64,000 nucleotides of DNA from Lewinellaceae bacterium. GTDB lineage: Bacteria; Bacteroidota; Bacteroidia; Chitinophagales; Saprospiraceae. The notes under the pieces are model-generated. The model was not told where the DNA came from. It saw only the letters and a list, made by a program, of their open reading frames with translations, and did no database searches. The position numbers and the translations under genes were made by a program. Each line of letters opens with the position of its first letter. The stretch's first letter is position 1. Where the stretch lies: NCBI GenBank assembly GCA_016713985.1, contig JADJOD010000028.1:26987-90986 (forward strand). Direction: 5' to 3'. Shown here piece by piece: positions 1 through 9,480 of this stretch.

Positions 1-323
1 GCTTCCAAAAAGCGCCCGAGGCGCAACATCCCCTGGCAGGCCACATCACGGCGCCCGGCACCGGGCCTTATCCCATCGATATTACGCTCTCTCCCAACCC
101 GTTCCGGGGGCAGTTTTCGCTGTACGCGCAGCGAGACCCTGAAACCGACCTTGAAGTAAGCATCCTGGATGTGCAGGGGCGGCAGGTGCGGCTTCAGACC
201 TGGCAGGCGGGAACCAATTCCCTGTACCTGAACACCGAAGACCTGAATCCCGGTGTTTTTTATATCAAGATCACCACTTCGGAAGGTGTATTTGTAAACG
301 CTTTGCGCGGAGTAAAGATGTAA
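1..323 (+). CDS. C-terminal fragment of a T9SS (type A sorting domain) secreted protein
   Basis: The frame enters at base 3 and runs about 106 codons to TAA at 321-323; the start lies outside the window. The end of the protein is a type A T9SS C-terminal sorting domain: a LSPNPFRGQFSL block, then VSILDVQGRQV, then NPGVFYIKI, closing with a basic residue near the stop (RGVKM). Such domains direct cargo through the Por secretion system to the cell surface and are cleaved there. The upstream catalytic or binding part is missing, so the function of the parent protein cannot be told. It converges on the SusD gene with a shared terminator between them. Confidence 0.85.
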   Translation, partial: FQKAPEAQHPLAGHITAPGTGPYPIDITLSPNPFRGQFSLYAQRDPETDLEVSILDVQGRQVRLQTWQAGTNSLYLNTEDLNPGVFYIKITTSEGVFVNALRGVKM

Positions 324-403
324 TCTGGACTCAAGTTCGGTTGCCGGCCGGGAAACCGGCTTGGCAGCCGGACTATTTTTGGCGTTCGGGAAGTTTAAAA
401 ATA

Positions 404-427
404 AGGGCGCGTCGGTTGACGCGCCCT
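404..427. terminator. Bidirectional intrinsic terminator
   Basis: A perfect 10-bp stem, AGGGCGCGTC (404-413) with GACGCGCCCT (418-427), closes a GGTT loop. It is followed on the plus strand by a T run at 429-434 and on the minus strand by TTATTTTTAAA. It lies between two convergent genes (ends at 323 and 463), so it can stop transcription from both sides. Confidence 0.85.
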
Positions 428-462
428 GTTTTTTATTTCCGGCGTATGGTTTCCTGTTCAAA

Positions 463-1983
463 TCAGGGTTTGGAAAACCAGAGTTCGTACGTATGATAGT
501 CGGGATTGTTGCCACCGAATACATCCAACGATTCGCGGTTCCAGACATATTCCGAATTATAACGCGGGCGAAGCCGGTAAACCGGTTTTCCGCCGTTGTC
601 AATATACAGGGTAGCGGGGATAACAAACCCTTTGTACACCTGATCGCTGTAATGATGCCGGCGCATATCCACCCAGGTTTCCAGGGCGCCGTGCACCCAC
701 AGGGAAATATATTTCTGCATCATGATATCGCTCAGGGTCAGGGCTGCTGCGTCTTGCGGAACGGCTGCACTGGCTAAGTAGGCATCGCGGTCTGCGGCCG
801 CCACAGCTGCAAAATCCATGTGTGCGGTAATCCCTTTTTTAAACGCGTCGTATGCCATTGCCTTGTCGCCTTTGATAAAAGCCGCTTCCGCTTTGATAAA
901 CTGCAACTCCGAATACGTCATGATCGGGTGAGCCGCTTTATCCGTGAAGATATATTTTCCAGGGATCTGGGCGGCATTGGTTACGCTGGGAGAAACACCC
1001 CATACCAGCGGGATACGTTTCGGATTATTGTTGGTATTGGTCGGGTCGCCTGCCCCCGGCACCACACCCCGGTAGACCGTATCCGGCGATATGGAAAGCA
1101 TGAGCGGAAGGCGCGGGTCGGTTACACCGTTGAATGCCGTGCCGTTGAGCAGGCCGACGATAAATTCCGTTTGCCGGTATGTGCGCATATTATTGCGCGT
1201 CGGTCCATAAAAATTGCCGTCCGCACTGTTTGTCCCGGCGTGTGGAACGTTGAAATTGTCGGCATTGGAAGCGAACGATTTGTCCACATATTCGATGACT
1301 TTGTCCGGGTCGTAATTGCTTTTATTGGAGATATGATGTGCATTACGGGCCAGGTTGCCATACACAAACTTGATCCATTGTTCCCGTTTGCCTTTGTAAA
1401 CGAGGTCGCCGCGCCCGAGTCCCGCCTCGCTCACATTTCCGTCGGTGCGGGCAAGATCCGTCAAAGCTTCCTGGCTGAGGCGATTCACTTCGTTGTAAAC
1501 CAGGTCCTGCGTTTCAAAATCAAAAACGTACCGGTTGGGTTCCCAGGCCTGGCTCAGGATCATTTCGCCATACACGTCGGTGGAAGACTGCCAGCTCCAG
1601 GCGCGGATCGCTTTGGCTACACCGACATAATCCCACTGGCTCCTGGCTGTGGATTGTTCGACGATCAGATCGATGTTTTTTCCGATAGCCCAGTAATGTT
1701 GCCGCCATTTTTCGCCAGCAGCATCGCTGCCGGGGGTATAGCCTTGCCGGTCGAAGGCATTATTGGAAGCCGTGCTTGCCCAGTTTTGAACGTATTGACC
1801 GACATAACGGGAGTCGAATGCTTCGCCGCGCACCATTTGAGCCAGCATCGGCGGCAAAATGGCAAAACTTTCGGCTGTTTGCGGGAATGTGGGGTCCTGA
1901 TTGACATCAAGGTACTTGTCGCAGCCATTCAGCACGAACAGCAATACGAGTGCAAGGCTTGAAACAGTGATTTTATTTTTCAT
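463..1983 (-). CDS. SusD/RagB family nutrient-binding outer membrane lipoprotein
   Basis: 506 residues. The N-terminus is a lipoprotein signal with lipobox LNGC (Cys21), followed by YLDVNQDP, the usual opening of SusD-like proteins. The region YSELQFIKAEAAF and the late QKYISLWVHGALETW block match the SusD-like_2 branch (TPR-like helical fold). Family members sit on the outer face of the outer membrane as a lid over a SusC-type TonB-dependent transporter and bind oligosaccharide or peptide ligands. Here it lies 24 bases downstream of the SusC gene on the same strand, so the two are almost certainly co-transcribed. No glycosidase adjoins the pair, so the ligand cannot be guessed. Confidence 0.93.
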   Translation of the reverse strand: MKNKITVSSLALVLLFVLNGCDKYLDVNQDPTFPQTAESFAILPPMLAQMVRGEAFDSRYVGQYVQNWASTASNNAFDRQGYTPGSDAAGEKWRQHYWAIGKNIDLIVEQSTARSQWDYVGVAKAIRAWSWQSSTDVYGEMILSQAWEPNRYVFDFETQDLVYNEVNRLSQEALTDLARTDGNVSEAGLGRGDLVYKGKREQWIKFVYGNLARNAHHISNKSNYDPDKVIEYVDKSFASNADNFNVPHAGTNSADGNFYGPTRNNMRTYRQTEFIVGLLNGTAFNGVTDPRLPLMLSISPDTVYRGVVPGAGDPTNTNNNPKRIPLVWGVSPSVTNAAQIPGKYIFTDKAAHPIMTYSELQFIKAEAAFIKGDKAMAYDAFKKGITAHMDFAAVAAADRDAYLASAAVPQDAAALTLSDIMMQKYISLWVHGALETWVDMRRHHYSDQVYKGFVIPATLYIDNGGKPVYRLRPRYNSEYVWNRESLDVFGGNNPDYHTYELWFSKP

Positions 1984-2007
1984 TGTAAAGAATTGTTTTT
2001 GTGAAAG

Positions 2008-5000
2008 TTAGAACGTAACCGACAATCCTGCCGAAAAGGTGCGGGGCAGGGAAATTTTGCCGAAATCCATACCGAAACCACCTGCGCCGCCAGTGGCCGG
2101 AGAAGTGGTGCTGACGTACGGGTCGGCGCCGGTATAGTTGGTGGAAAGGAAAAGGTCGGTGCCGTTGACAAAGACACTGGCGTATTTAACCACTTTTTGC
2201 GAGCCCAGCCAACGCATGGGCAGGTCGTAACTAATCGTCACGTCGCGCAAACGAACCCAGTTGATATCCCGCTCTACAAAATCTTCCGGTTGAATGACGG
2301 TGGTGTAATACGTCTCATCGGCAATCGGGATGATTTCTTTGGTATTTTGTGTGGGAGTGGCGCTCTCCTCCATGCCGTCTTTCACAACACCTTTAAACAC
2401 AATGGGTGTTTCGCGGTCGAGTGTACGTGTGCTCAATCCGTTGCGGTACAGGAACATTTCGTTGCCGTTAAAAATATCGCCGCCTTTCCGGATATCGAGC
2501 AGGAAGGAAATATTTACCTGGTTGAACAGGCGGAATTCATTGATCAAACCGATCACAAAATCGGGGTTGCGGTCGCCGATGGGCAGGAAGTTGGCGTTGC
2601 GAAGCGGGAAACCCGTGTTCGGATCAATCAGAATATCACCTTTGCTGTTGCGCAAATAACTCCAGCCGCCGATGGCCGTTGCCGAGCCCGCGCCCCGCGA
2701 GTTCAGATCGTCATAAAACAGGTTGGTGGGCGAATTAAATCGCGCGGCCAATACATCCGCGGGCGCAAACGCGCTGGCGCGTACGTTGTCATACGCCCAG
2801 GTGTCCGAATCGTAATATTCACTCACTTCTGCGGGCAGGTTGAGCACTTTGGTGTCGTATTTGGTAAAGTTGGCATTGATACTCCAACGGAAATCAGACC
2901 TTTTCACCGGAGTAAGGCCGAGCTGAATTTCGATACCTTTCGTGTTGAGTTCGCCGCCGTTGAGCAGACCAAATATGAATCCCGTTCCATAACTCAGGCG
3001 TTGTGTAACGATCTGGTCTTTGATACTTTTGGAATACCAGGCAAAGTCGAGGGTAACGCGGTCGTTGAAAAAAGCCAGTTCGGTGCCCAACTCGATACTT
3101 TGAACGTTTTCGGGTTTAAGCGAAGGGTTGTCGCCAAAAAAGTCAAACAAAAAACCGCCGCCGGTGCTTGTTTGGGATACCAGCCGGGCGCGGATTTTAT
3201 ACGCGGGCGCGGGGTTGCCGACCTGTGCGAAGGAAGCCCGGATTTTGCCAAAATTCAAGGGCCCGAATTTGCCTTTGAGCGCGGGGATGTCGGTGAAATT
3301 GAGCGTCATACCTGCCGAGGGGTAAAAGTACGAGCGGTTTTCAACGGGCAATGTGCTCGACCAGTCATTGCGGCCCGTGAGATTGAAGATCAGCCATTCC
3401 TGGAAGTTGATTTCCGCCTTTGCAAATGCGCCGACAAGCCGGGTACGGGTCAGGGTAGAGCGGTCGCGCTGGGTAGCCGGGTCGGTATTGTTGATACTGT
3501 TAAAATCCGGCAGATATACCTTTTCGCCGTAATCCGTGTTCACTTCATTGCGGCGGTCGTCAACAGCAGTGCCGACCAGCAGGAAGTGCCGAAATCGCTG
3601 AATGTTTTTTTCACCGTGGTAAAAATGGTGGTGTTGAGCAAACGGCCGATGTCGTTGTAATTTTCCGTCCAGCCCTGTTTGGTAAAACCTTCATTGGACT
3701 GCGGGTGAAAATACCGGTTGGCGATTGTTGTAAAATTGTCTACTCCGAATCGGCCGGTTACCGACCACCAGGGTAAAATATTGGCTTCCAGGGATATATT
3801 CCCGGTTGTACGATTGGTGCGTTCCGAACGGGCGTTTTTATTGACGTTAAAAAAAGCATTGCTGTTGTCCGTTCCATACGTTGCGGTGGGCAGGGTGAGG
3901 CGGCGGTTGCCTTCCCGGGTCAGGTAATCGCTCATGTCGTGGTCCGAGGGATAACGCAACACCGTGGTCAGGTAGCCGTCCGTACCACCCGGCGGTAATA
4001 CGTTTTTGTTTTGGGTAAAACTGAACCGGGAACTTGCTTTCAGCCAGTTGGTCAATTTTATTTCATTACTCGCCGCAATATTGACCTGGTCATATTTATT
4101 CGTGGGTATTACGCCTTCCGATTTTACATAAGCCCCTGACAAACGGTAAGTTGCCATGTCATTTCCTCCTTCGAAGGAAAGGTCGTGACGCATGTTACTG
4201 CCCGGCTGAAAGAAGCTGTTGACATTGTCGTACAACTGTACGGAATCGCCGTAAGCCGGTCCGAAATAATCGGGGTCATTCAGTTCCACCTTTCCATTCC
4301 GGCCCCTACCGTACACCTGCTGTATTTCCGGAAAAAGGAAAACTTCGGAAGTGGCAAAACGATTGTTGTAGGTCACCCGGCTGGTTCCTGACTTGCCCCT
4401 TTTGGTCGTGACGAGGATAACGCCGTTGGCGCCTTCATTTCCATACAAGGCTGCCGCTTCGGGTCCCTTGAGCACACTGATACTTTCGATATCGTTCGGG
4501 TTGATTTCCGCCAGGCGGCTGCCGACATCGTCCCGGTTGTTATTCATGTTCGCATTTACGGCCGTTGCGTCGGAGAAAAGGGTGTGTTGGTTAAACGTGC
4601 CGCTGTTGACAGGCAAACCGTCAACTACGATGAGCGGCTGGTTGCTGTTACCGATGGAATTGACCCCGCGTAAGGTGAGGTTGGCGGAACCACCTGCCAG
4701 GCCACTTGTGGGAGTCAGGGTGAGGCCCGCTATCCGGCCTTGCAAAGCGAGAAAGGGGTTGTCGCGTTGTGTTTTCTGCAGGTCCTCCCCACGAACAGCC
4801 TGAGCGGAGTAACTGAGTTTGCGTTTGTCCTGGATCAAACCCAGCGCCCCGGTAATCACAACGTCGCGCAATTGCAGAGAGCCGCGCATGATGACGTCAA
4901 TAGTGGCCTCCGCGCCCACCGTCATCGTCTGGGGTGTCATCCCGGTTATGGAAAATTGTAATTCCTGCCCTGCGGAAGCTGCGATAGAATAACCACCGTT

Positions 5001-5195
5001 TATGTCGGTGGTTGTGCCGGTGGCGGTCCCTTTTACAATGACCGTCACACCCGGCAAAGGTTGTCCGTCTTCATCGGAAACCGTTCCGGAGACACGCTGG
5101 GCCTGGGCAAAAACGCCGAGCCACAGCAGGAAAAACACCATGCCCGTACTCCGCTTACCGGATACCGACATTTTTAAAAGTTTTGAAAACTTCAT
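2008..5195 (-). CDS. SusC/RagA-type TonB-dependent outer membrane transporter (frame-interrupted)
   Basis: About 1060 codons in two frames: 5195 to about 3590 (N-terminal half) and about 3590 to 2008 (C-terminal half). The start is ATG at 5193-5195 (MKFSKLLKM), ahead of a signal peptide ending in FAQAQ; an in-frame upstream start at 5321 would add 42 residues without family support. Next come a carboxypeptidase-regulatory-like domain (RVSGTVSDEDGQPLPGVTV), the plug with LRGVNSIGNSNQPLIVVDG, and the 22-strand barrel ending in TFSAGLSVTF. The break is near 3588: with one extra base in the GGCAC context the barrel reads DFGHFLLVGTAVDDRRNEV continuously. It is followed directly by its SusD partner. 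The family imports glycans or peptides using TonB energy. Confidence 0.9.
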
Positions 5196-5592
5196 ACGAA
5201 TATAGAATTTGGTGAAAAAATATGGGTGATTAGAACTTGATAAATCTATCGAAAGGTGTTGAGATTCAGAACGTTGAAACCATAACAAAATCTGGACAAA
5301 AATCAAAAACCAGTATTTCATGCCGGGAGGTTGTGTTTATTTAGAATAAATAATAATAAAATTTCGCTTTTTCGTGCAAAATTGGCAGGTAAATATAAAC
5401 GCCCGGATTGTATTGCCGATTTATTTTATAACAAAAAGATGAGGATAGTACACGTGTTACAGCCGTCCGGCCTGGAAACTTTGGAGCAATCCATCCGGGA
5501 AGCAACCTTTTGGCAAAAACGGAAGTCAGGACTCCGGAACGCATTATTGCGAAATGAATGAAGCATGGTTAACCGAAACAACATGAAAGTTT
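5196..5592. other. Intergenic region between divergent SusC and barrel-protein genes
   Basis: About 400 bases, AT-rich, between the SusC start and the gene beginning at 5593. Short ORFs here have no recognisable family features. Read on the minus strand, 5390-5397 gives TATATTTA, one base off the Bacteroidota -7 consensus TAnnTTTG and a possible SusC promoter about 195 bases upstream of its ATG. Nothing else stands out. Confidence 0.3.
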
Positions 5593-6174
5593 ATGCCTAA
5601 ACTATGGATTGTCCTGCTTGCTGTACTCCCTGCGGTTTCCACCGCGCAGCATTCGAAATTTAACGCCGGAATTGTTGCGGGTTTGAATTTTTCGGAATTG
5701 GAAGGTGAGGAAATAACCGACTATTACGGCTTGAATGCCGGCCTGATCGGCACCTTCCGTTTTTCGAAACACGAGCAACTGGGCATGGAATTTTTATTCA
5801 GCCAAAACGGCGAGTATATTTTGCCGGAATCTTATCCGGCACTGCAGTACGGCAAAGTATGGCTGAACCACATTGAAATCCCCGTACACATCGATTGGCT
5901 GATCGGGGTGTTTCAAAGAGATAAGTTTTACGACTGGAACCTGAACCTGGGAATAGCATATACCCGCTTAATCGGTTTTAAAGCGGCCGATGTTGATAAA
6001 ACCGACGTCAGTAATCAAATTATCTACGGAAATAAGTCGGCGTACCTGTTACAAGCAGGTACAACCTATCATTTTACAAAAAAAGTCGGTTTAAATTTAA
6101 AAGCATCTTTACCCGTACGGGTGGTTGGATTAAACTGGACGCTGGCGGCAAGAATGATTTATATGTTGTCGTAA
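5593..6174 (+). CDS. PorT-like outer membrane beta-barrel protein
   Basis: 193 residues beginning MPKLWIVLLAVLPAVSTAQ, a clear Sec signal peptide. The rest is alternating short strands (GIVAGLNFSELEG, LGMEFLFSQNG, DWNLNLGIAYTRLIG, VGLNLKASLPVRVVG), typical of the PF13568 outer-membrane beta-barrel (PorT-like) family. An 8-stranded barrel would fit the length. Members are common in Bacteroidota; one (PorT) is a T9SS component, but most have no known role, and this one is not specifically PorT. It converges on the M1 peptidase with only 9 bases between stops, and stands alone on its strand. Confidence 0.7.
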   Translation: MPKLWIVLLAVLPAVSTAQHSKFNAGIVAGLNFSELEGEEITDYYGLNAGLIGTFRFSKHEQLGMEFLFSQNGEYILPESYPALQYGKVWLNHIEIPVHIDWLIGVFQRDKFYDWNLNLGIAYTRLIGFKAADVDKTDVSNQIIYGNKSAYLLQAGTTYHFTKKVGLNLKASLPVRVVGLNWTLAARMIYMLS

Positions 6175-6183
6175 AAAGCCACT

Positions 6184-8040
6184 TTATTTCTCCTCCCGCA
6201 CCCACACATTATTCTCCAACTCAATATCCGCCATCATCTGCGCCGGGTCGATCTCGATTTTTTCTATGTTTTTGAACCGTTCTGAAATGACAAATTCATA
6301 CGTCGGGTCCACCCAGCGGTGATCGGGCAAAACAGTGCGTTTGACGGCGCCCTCCGCCGGTTTCAGGCCACGCATACTTTCGAGCGGGGCGTAAAAGAGT
6401 TCCTTGTCGCCGTTGGTGTAGGTCACCTGGATATCCAACGGCATGGCCATACGGCCCCGGCGGCCGATGACGACCTTCGTAGAGCGCCCGTCGGCATACA
6501 CGGTATCGACGGCATAATTGATGGTATTGGTCGTATTGACCCAGTCTTCCTTGTACCAGTCGAGTTCGAGGCCGCTTTGTTTTTCGAATACCCGCGTGAC
6601 GTCGTTGGCGTTCGGGTGTTTGAATTTCCAGGTGTCGAAATAACGCAACAAACCCTTCTCAAATGATTGTTTACCAATGATATACTCCATTTGACTGAGG
6701 AATACGGCGCCTTTTACGTAGGCCGCCATGCCGTAGGCGAAGTTGGTGTTAAAATGATCGGCGTGGGTGCTCAGGGGTTCCTCCGAACCGCTGGTGGCTA
6801 ATTGTACGTAGCCGCCGTAAGCGCCGGCGAAGGGGTTTTCCACGGCCGTTTTTCCCGGCAACATGCCGTCCCGGGCGAGTTCGTTCATCACGATATCTTC
6901 GGCGTAGGAAGTAAATCCTTCATCCATCCAGGCGTAGAGGCTTTCGTTGCTGCCCAGCACCATCTGGTACCAGGAGTGCAGTTGCTCGTGTACGGCTACT
7001 CCGACCAGACTGCTGAGTCCGCGGTTGCCGGTGATCAGTGTGGCGAGTGGGTACTCCATGCCGCCGTCGCCGCCCTGGATGAAACTATACTCGCCGTAGG
7101 GGTATTTGCCGAAATGCTCGTTCATGTGCGTCCGAGCGCGGTTCATGATGGCGGGCAGTTTTTCCCAGGCTTCGTCGTATTTGTTGCCTTTTTGCCACAC
7201 GAAGTGCATCACCGTGCCGTCTTCGGCATCAATTTTTGTGTGGGTGTATTCCGGGTCGGCGGCCCAGGCGAAATCGTGCACATTCGGCGTTTTGAAGTGC
7301 CATTTGAGTTTATCGCCGGAGGGGCGGTTCACCACCTGCCCGGCCGTTTCGTAGCCGTAGCCGACTTCCTGCGGATTTTGCAGGTACCCGCCGGCCGCGA
7401 CGAGGTAGTTTTTATCGATTGAGATCGTGACGTCGAAGTCGCCCCACACCCCGTAGAACTCCCGGGCGATGTAGGGATTGGAATGCCAGCCCTGGTAGTC
7501 ATATTCGCACAGTTTCGGGTACCACTGGGTCATGGAATAACGCACACCCTCGCGGTTGTCGCGCCCGGAGCGGCGGATTTGCAGGGGCACCTGCGCGTCC
7601 CATTCCATTTCAAAAACGGTGGTGCTGCCGGGCAGTACGGGTTCGTTCAGGGTGACTTCGAGGATGGTTTCGCTGGTTTCGTATTTGACCGATTTGCCCT
7701 TGTGTTTCAGGGAATTAACCTTGATCCAGCCCTGTTCTTCGGGTTTCAGGGAATTAATCCGGCTGCCCACACGTCCGTCCGCATCGGCAATGTTGCGCGA
7801 GCGCACGTCCATCATACTGCCCGGTTGAAAAGCGTTGAAATGCAGGTGGTAAAAAACCTTGTCCAGCGTATCGGGACTGTTGTTGGTGTAGGAAAGACGT
7901 TGGGTGCCGCGGTATTGATTTTTGGCGACATCCATGTCGATGTTCATCTCGTAATTCACACGTTGTTGCCAGCGATCGGGCTGAGCCTGTGTGTACAAGG
8001 AGGAAAACAGCAGGAAGAGTACGGGCAGTTTTTTCAACAT
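6184..8040 (-). CDS. M1 family metallopeptidase (secreted)
   Basis: 618 residues with a signal peptide (MLKKLPVLFLLFSSLYTQAQ). The gluzincin zinc site is intact: HEQLH at 351-355 with the third ligand Glu374 in WMDEGFTSYAE. The substrate-positioning motif, GAMEN in classical aminopeptidases, reads GGMEY at 326-330, as in many bacterial M1 proteins of this size. The N-terminal 240 residues form the saddle-like beta domain of the family. It is likely a periplasmic or outer-surface aminopeptidase using peptides as nutrients. It has its own transcription unit, convergent with the barrel protein and divergent from the DUF6580 gene at 8172. Confidence 0.92.
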   Translation of the reverse strand: MLKKLPVLFLLFSSLYTQAQPDRWQQRVNYEMNIDMDVAKNQYRGTQRLSYTNNSPDTLDKVFYHLHFNAFQPGSMMDVRSRNIADADGRVGSRINSLKPEEQGWIKVNSLKHKGKSVKYETSETILEVTLNEPVLPGSTTVFEMEWDAQVPLQIRRSGRDNREGVRYSMTQWYPKLCEYDYQGWHSNPYIAREFYGVWGDFDVTISIDKNYLVAAGGYLQNPQEVGYGYETAGQVVNRPSGDKLKWHFKTPNVHDFAWAADPEYTHTKIDAEDGTVMHFVWQKGNKYDEAWEKLPAIMNRARTHMNEHFGKYPYGEYSFIQGGDGGMEYPLATLITGNRGLSSLVGVAVHEQLHSWYQMVLGSNESLYAWMDEGFTSYAEDIVMNELARDGMLPGKTAVENPFAGAYGGYVQLATSGSEEPLSTHADHFNTNFAYGMAAYVKGAVFLSQMEYIIGKQSFEKGLLRYFDTWKFKHPNANDVTRVFEKQSGLELDWYKEDWVNTTNTINYAVDTVYADGRSTKVVIGRRGRMAMPLDIQVTYTNGDKELFYAPLESMRGLKPAEGAVKRTVLPDHRWVDPTYEFVISERFKNIEKIEIDPAQMMADIELENNVWVREEK

Positions 8041-8134
8041 ATGCTAAGTTGTGATTGTTGCTGCAATATTACGGCAAATGCACAGCTGCAAAGTGTTTTT
8101 CGGAAAAACGGCGCATTGCGATGTGTGTTCGTCC

Positions 8135-8142
8135 TATCTTTG
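8135..8142 (+). promoter_or_regulatory. Bacteroidota-type promoter (-7 element TATCTTTG)
   Basis: TATCTTTG matches TAnnTTTG exactly, followed by C as is common. A TTG at 8116-8118, 16 bases upstream, may serve as the -33 element. It lies 30 bases before the ATG at 8172. Confidence 0.55.
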
Positions 8143-8171
8143 CCGCAGTACAGAACTAAAATACGGACAAA

Positions 8172-8756
8172 ATGAAACTACGCCTCGCCATACTGCTCGT
8201 TTTTGCCGCAGCGCTCTCCCGGCTGCTCCCCCACCCCGACAATTTCACCCCCATCAGCGCGATGGCTTTGTTTGGCGCCGCTTATTTCAGCCGCCATGCG
8301 CTGACGCTCGCCATACCGTTTATTGCCTTGTTTATCAGCGATTTAGTGCTGAATAACATCATTTATCACCAATATTACCCGGAACTCACCCTGATCACTT
8401 CGTGGTGGATTTACGCCGCTTTTGGATTGGTGATGCTGGCAGGCTGGCTGATGTTGCGCCAAAAAGTGACCACCGTACGTGTGTTGACTGCCACGCTGGT
8501 GTCTTCCATCTTGTTCTTCCTGATGTCTAATTTCAGCACCTGGGCCGAAACCACCTTGTACCCCAAAACCTTCGGCGGACTGATGATGTGCTACACTGCC
8601 GGACTGCCGTTCCTGAAAAATACCCTGCTCGGCGACCTGTTCTTTTCGGCAGTGATGTTCGGCACGTATGAGTGGGTTACCCGGCGGTATGCGGCATTAT
8701 CGTCATTGAAGTCATCGGGGCATGCTGATCAAGTTCAGGGAATTGGCAAAAAATGA
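8172..8756 (+). CDS. DUF6580 family integral membrane protein
   Basis: 194 residues, five predicted membrane segments. The opening LLPHPDNFTPISAMALFGAAYF and the later SNFSTWAETTLYPKTFGGL block are the hallmarks of the DUF6580 family, small Bacteroidota membrane proteins with a resemblance to substrate-binding (S) components of ECF transporters. The SPISA/NFTP region is often linked to vitamin or cofactor uptake in those proteins, but no ligand is established for this family. An exact TAnnTTTG promoter precedes it and a strong hairpin follows it, so it is probably monocistronic. Confidence 0.8.
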   Translation: MKLRLAILLVFAAALSRLLPHPDNFTPISAMALFGAAYFSRHALTLAIPFIALFISDLVLNNIIYHQYYPELTLITSWWIYAAFGLVMLAGWLMLRQKVTTVRVLTATLVSSILFFLMSNFSTWAETTLYPKTFGGLMMCYTAGLPFLKNTLLGDLFFSAVMFGTYEWVTRRYAALSSLKSSGHADQVQGIGKK

Positions 8757-8794
8757 GGCCAACCACCTCTATGACTTATTGATTATCAGCGAAT

Positions 8795-8829
8795 TACTCA
8801 TCAGATGACTTGGAGTCATCTGATGAGTA
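8795..8829. terminator. Perfect 16-bp hairpin with 3-base loop (terminator or protein-binding dyad)
   Basis: TACTCATCAGATGACT (8795-8810) pairs without mismatch with AGTCATCTGATGAGTA (8814-8829) around TGG. No T tract follows on either side, so it is not a textbook intrinsic terminator. Its place 38 bases after the DUF6580 stop and 26 before the thioesterase start fits transcript-end formation, mRNA protection or an operator for the thioesterase. Confidence 0.6.
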
Positions 8830-8854
8830 GGCTATAACGAAAACAAGCAAACAA

Positions 8855-9391
8855 ATGGCCAAAGCCAAACCCTCCCCCAAAAAAGTTTCCGAAAGTAAAA
8901 CCGTGATGACCGAACTCATCATGCCCAACGATACCAACCCGATGGGCAACCTGATGGGGGGGTATCTGATGCGCTGGATGGACATCGCCAGCGCCATTTG
9001 TGCCGGCAAACACTGCGAATCACACGTGGTGACAGTAGCCGTAGATTATATTTCTTTTCAAAACCCCATCCATCTCGGCGATGTCATCACCCTGGAGGCT
9101 TCGGTCACCCGGGCCTTCAATACCTCGGTGGAAATATACGTGGAAGTGTTCGCCAACGACATCAAGGGCCAGCACCCGCGCCGCTGCAACCACGCCTATT
9201 TTACTTTCGTCGCCCTCGACGACAAACGAAAAAATCCCGTGCCGATACCTCCCGTATTGCCACTTTCCAGCGAAGAACAACAACTTTACGAAAGTGCCGC
9301 CCGGCGAAGGGAACTCCGGCTTATTTTGAGTGGACGGATCAAACCCAAAGACGCAACGGAAGTGAGGAAGTTTTTTGCGGATTTGGAGTAA
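8855..9391 (+). CDS. Acyl-CoA thioesterase (hot-dog fold, YciA/BFIT type)
   Basis: 178 residues, single hot-dog domain. The block NPMGNLMGGYLMRWMDIASA carries the conserved helix of this thioesterase family, including the Asp expected at the active site, and VVTVAVDYISFQNPIHLGD is the following strand pair. The C-terminal 45 residues are charged and probably form the extended tail seen in cytosolic acyl-CoA hydrolases. The likely reaction is hydrolysis of acyl-CoA to free acid and CoA in the cytoplasm; chain-length preference cannot be read. The ATG at 8855 follows the 16-bp hairpin by 25 bases. Confidence 0.88.
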   Translation: MAKAKPSPKKVSESKTVMTELIMPNDTNPMGNLMGGYLMRWMDIASAICAGKHCESHVVTVAVDYISFQNPIHLGDVITLEASVTRAFNTSVEIYVEVFANDIKGQHPRRCNHAYFTFVALDDKRKNPVPIPPVLPLSSEEQQLYESAARRRELRLILSGRIKPKDATEVRKFFADLE

Positions 9392-9480
9392 TAGGGATAT
9401 GCGCCTGTTTGAAACTAATTCTTTGATTGTCAATGGTATGGCAAATTTTTAAACCCACCATGCTGCTTAACAAATACAAC

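Noticed and set aside
820..1962. Plus-strand open frame of 380 codons inside the SusD gene
   Set aside because: It is antisense to a clear SusD family gene, has no family features and no start context.
2197..3660. Plus-strand open frame of 487 codons inside the SusC gene
   Set aside because: Antisense shadow of the SusC barrel; long open antisense frames are common in this GC range.
5331..5561. 76-codon frame upstream of the barrel-protein gene
   Set aside because: Low-complexity start, no recognisable motif, overlaps likely promoter sequence of SusC.
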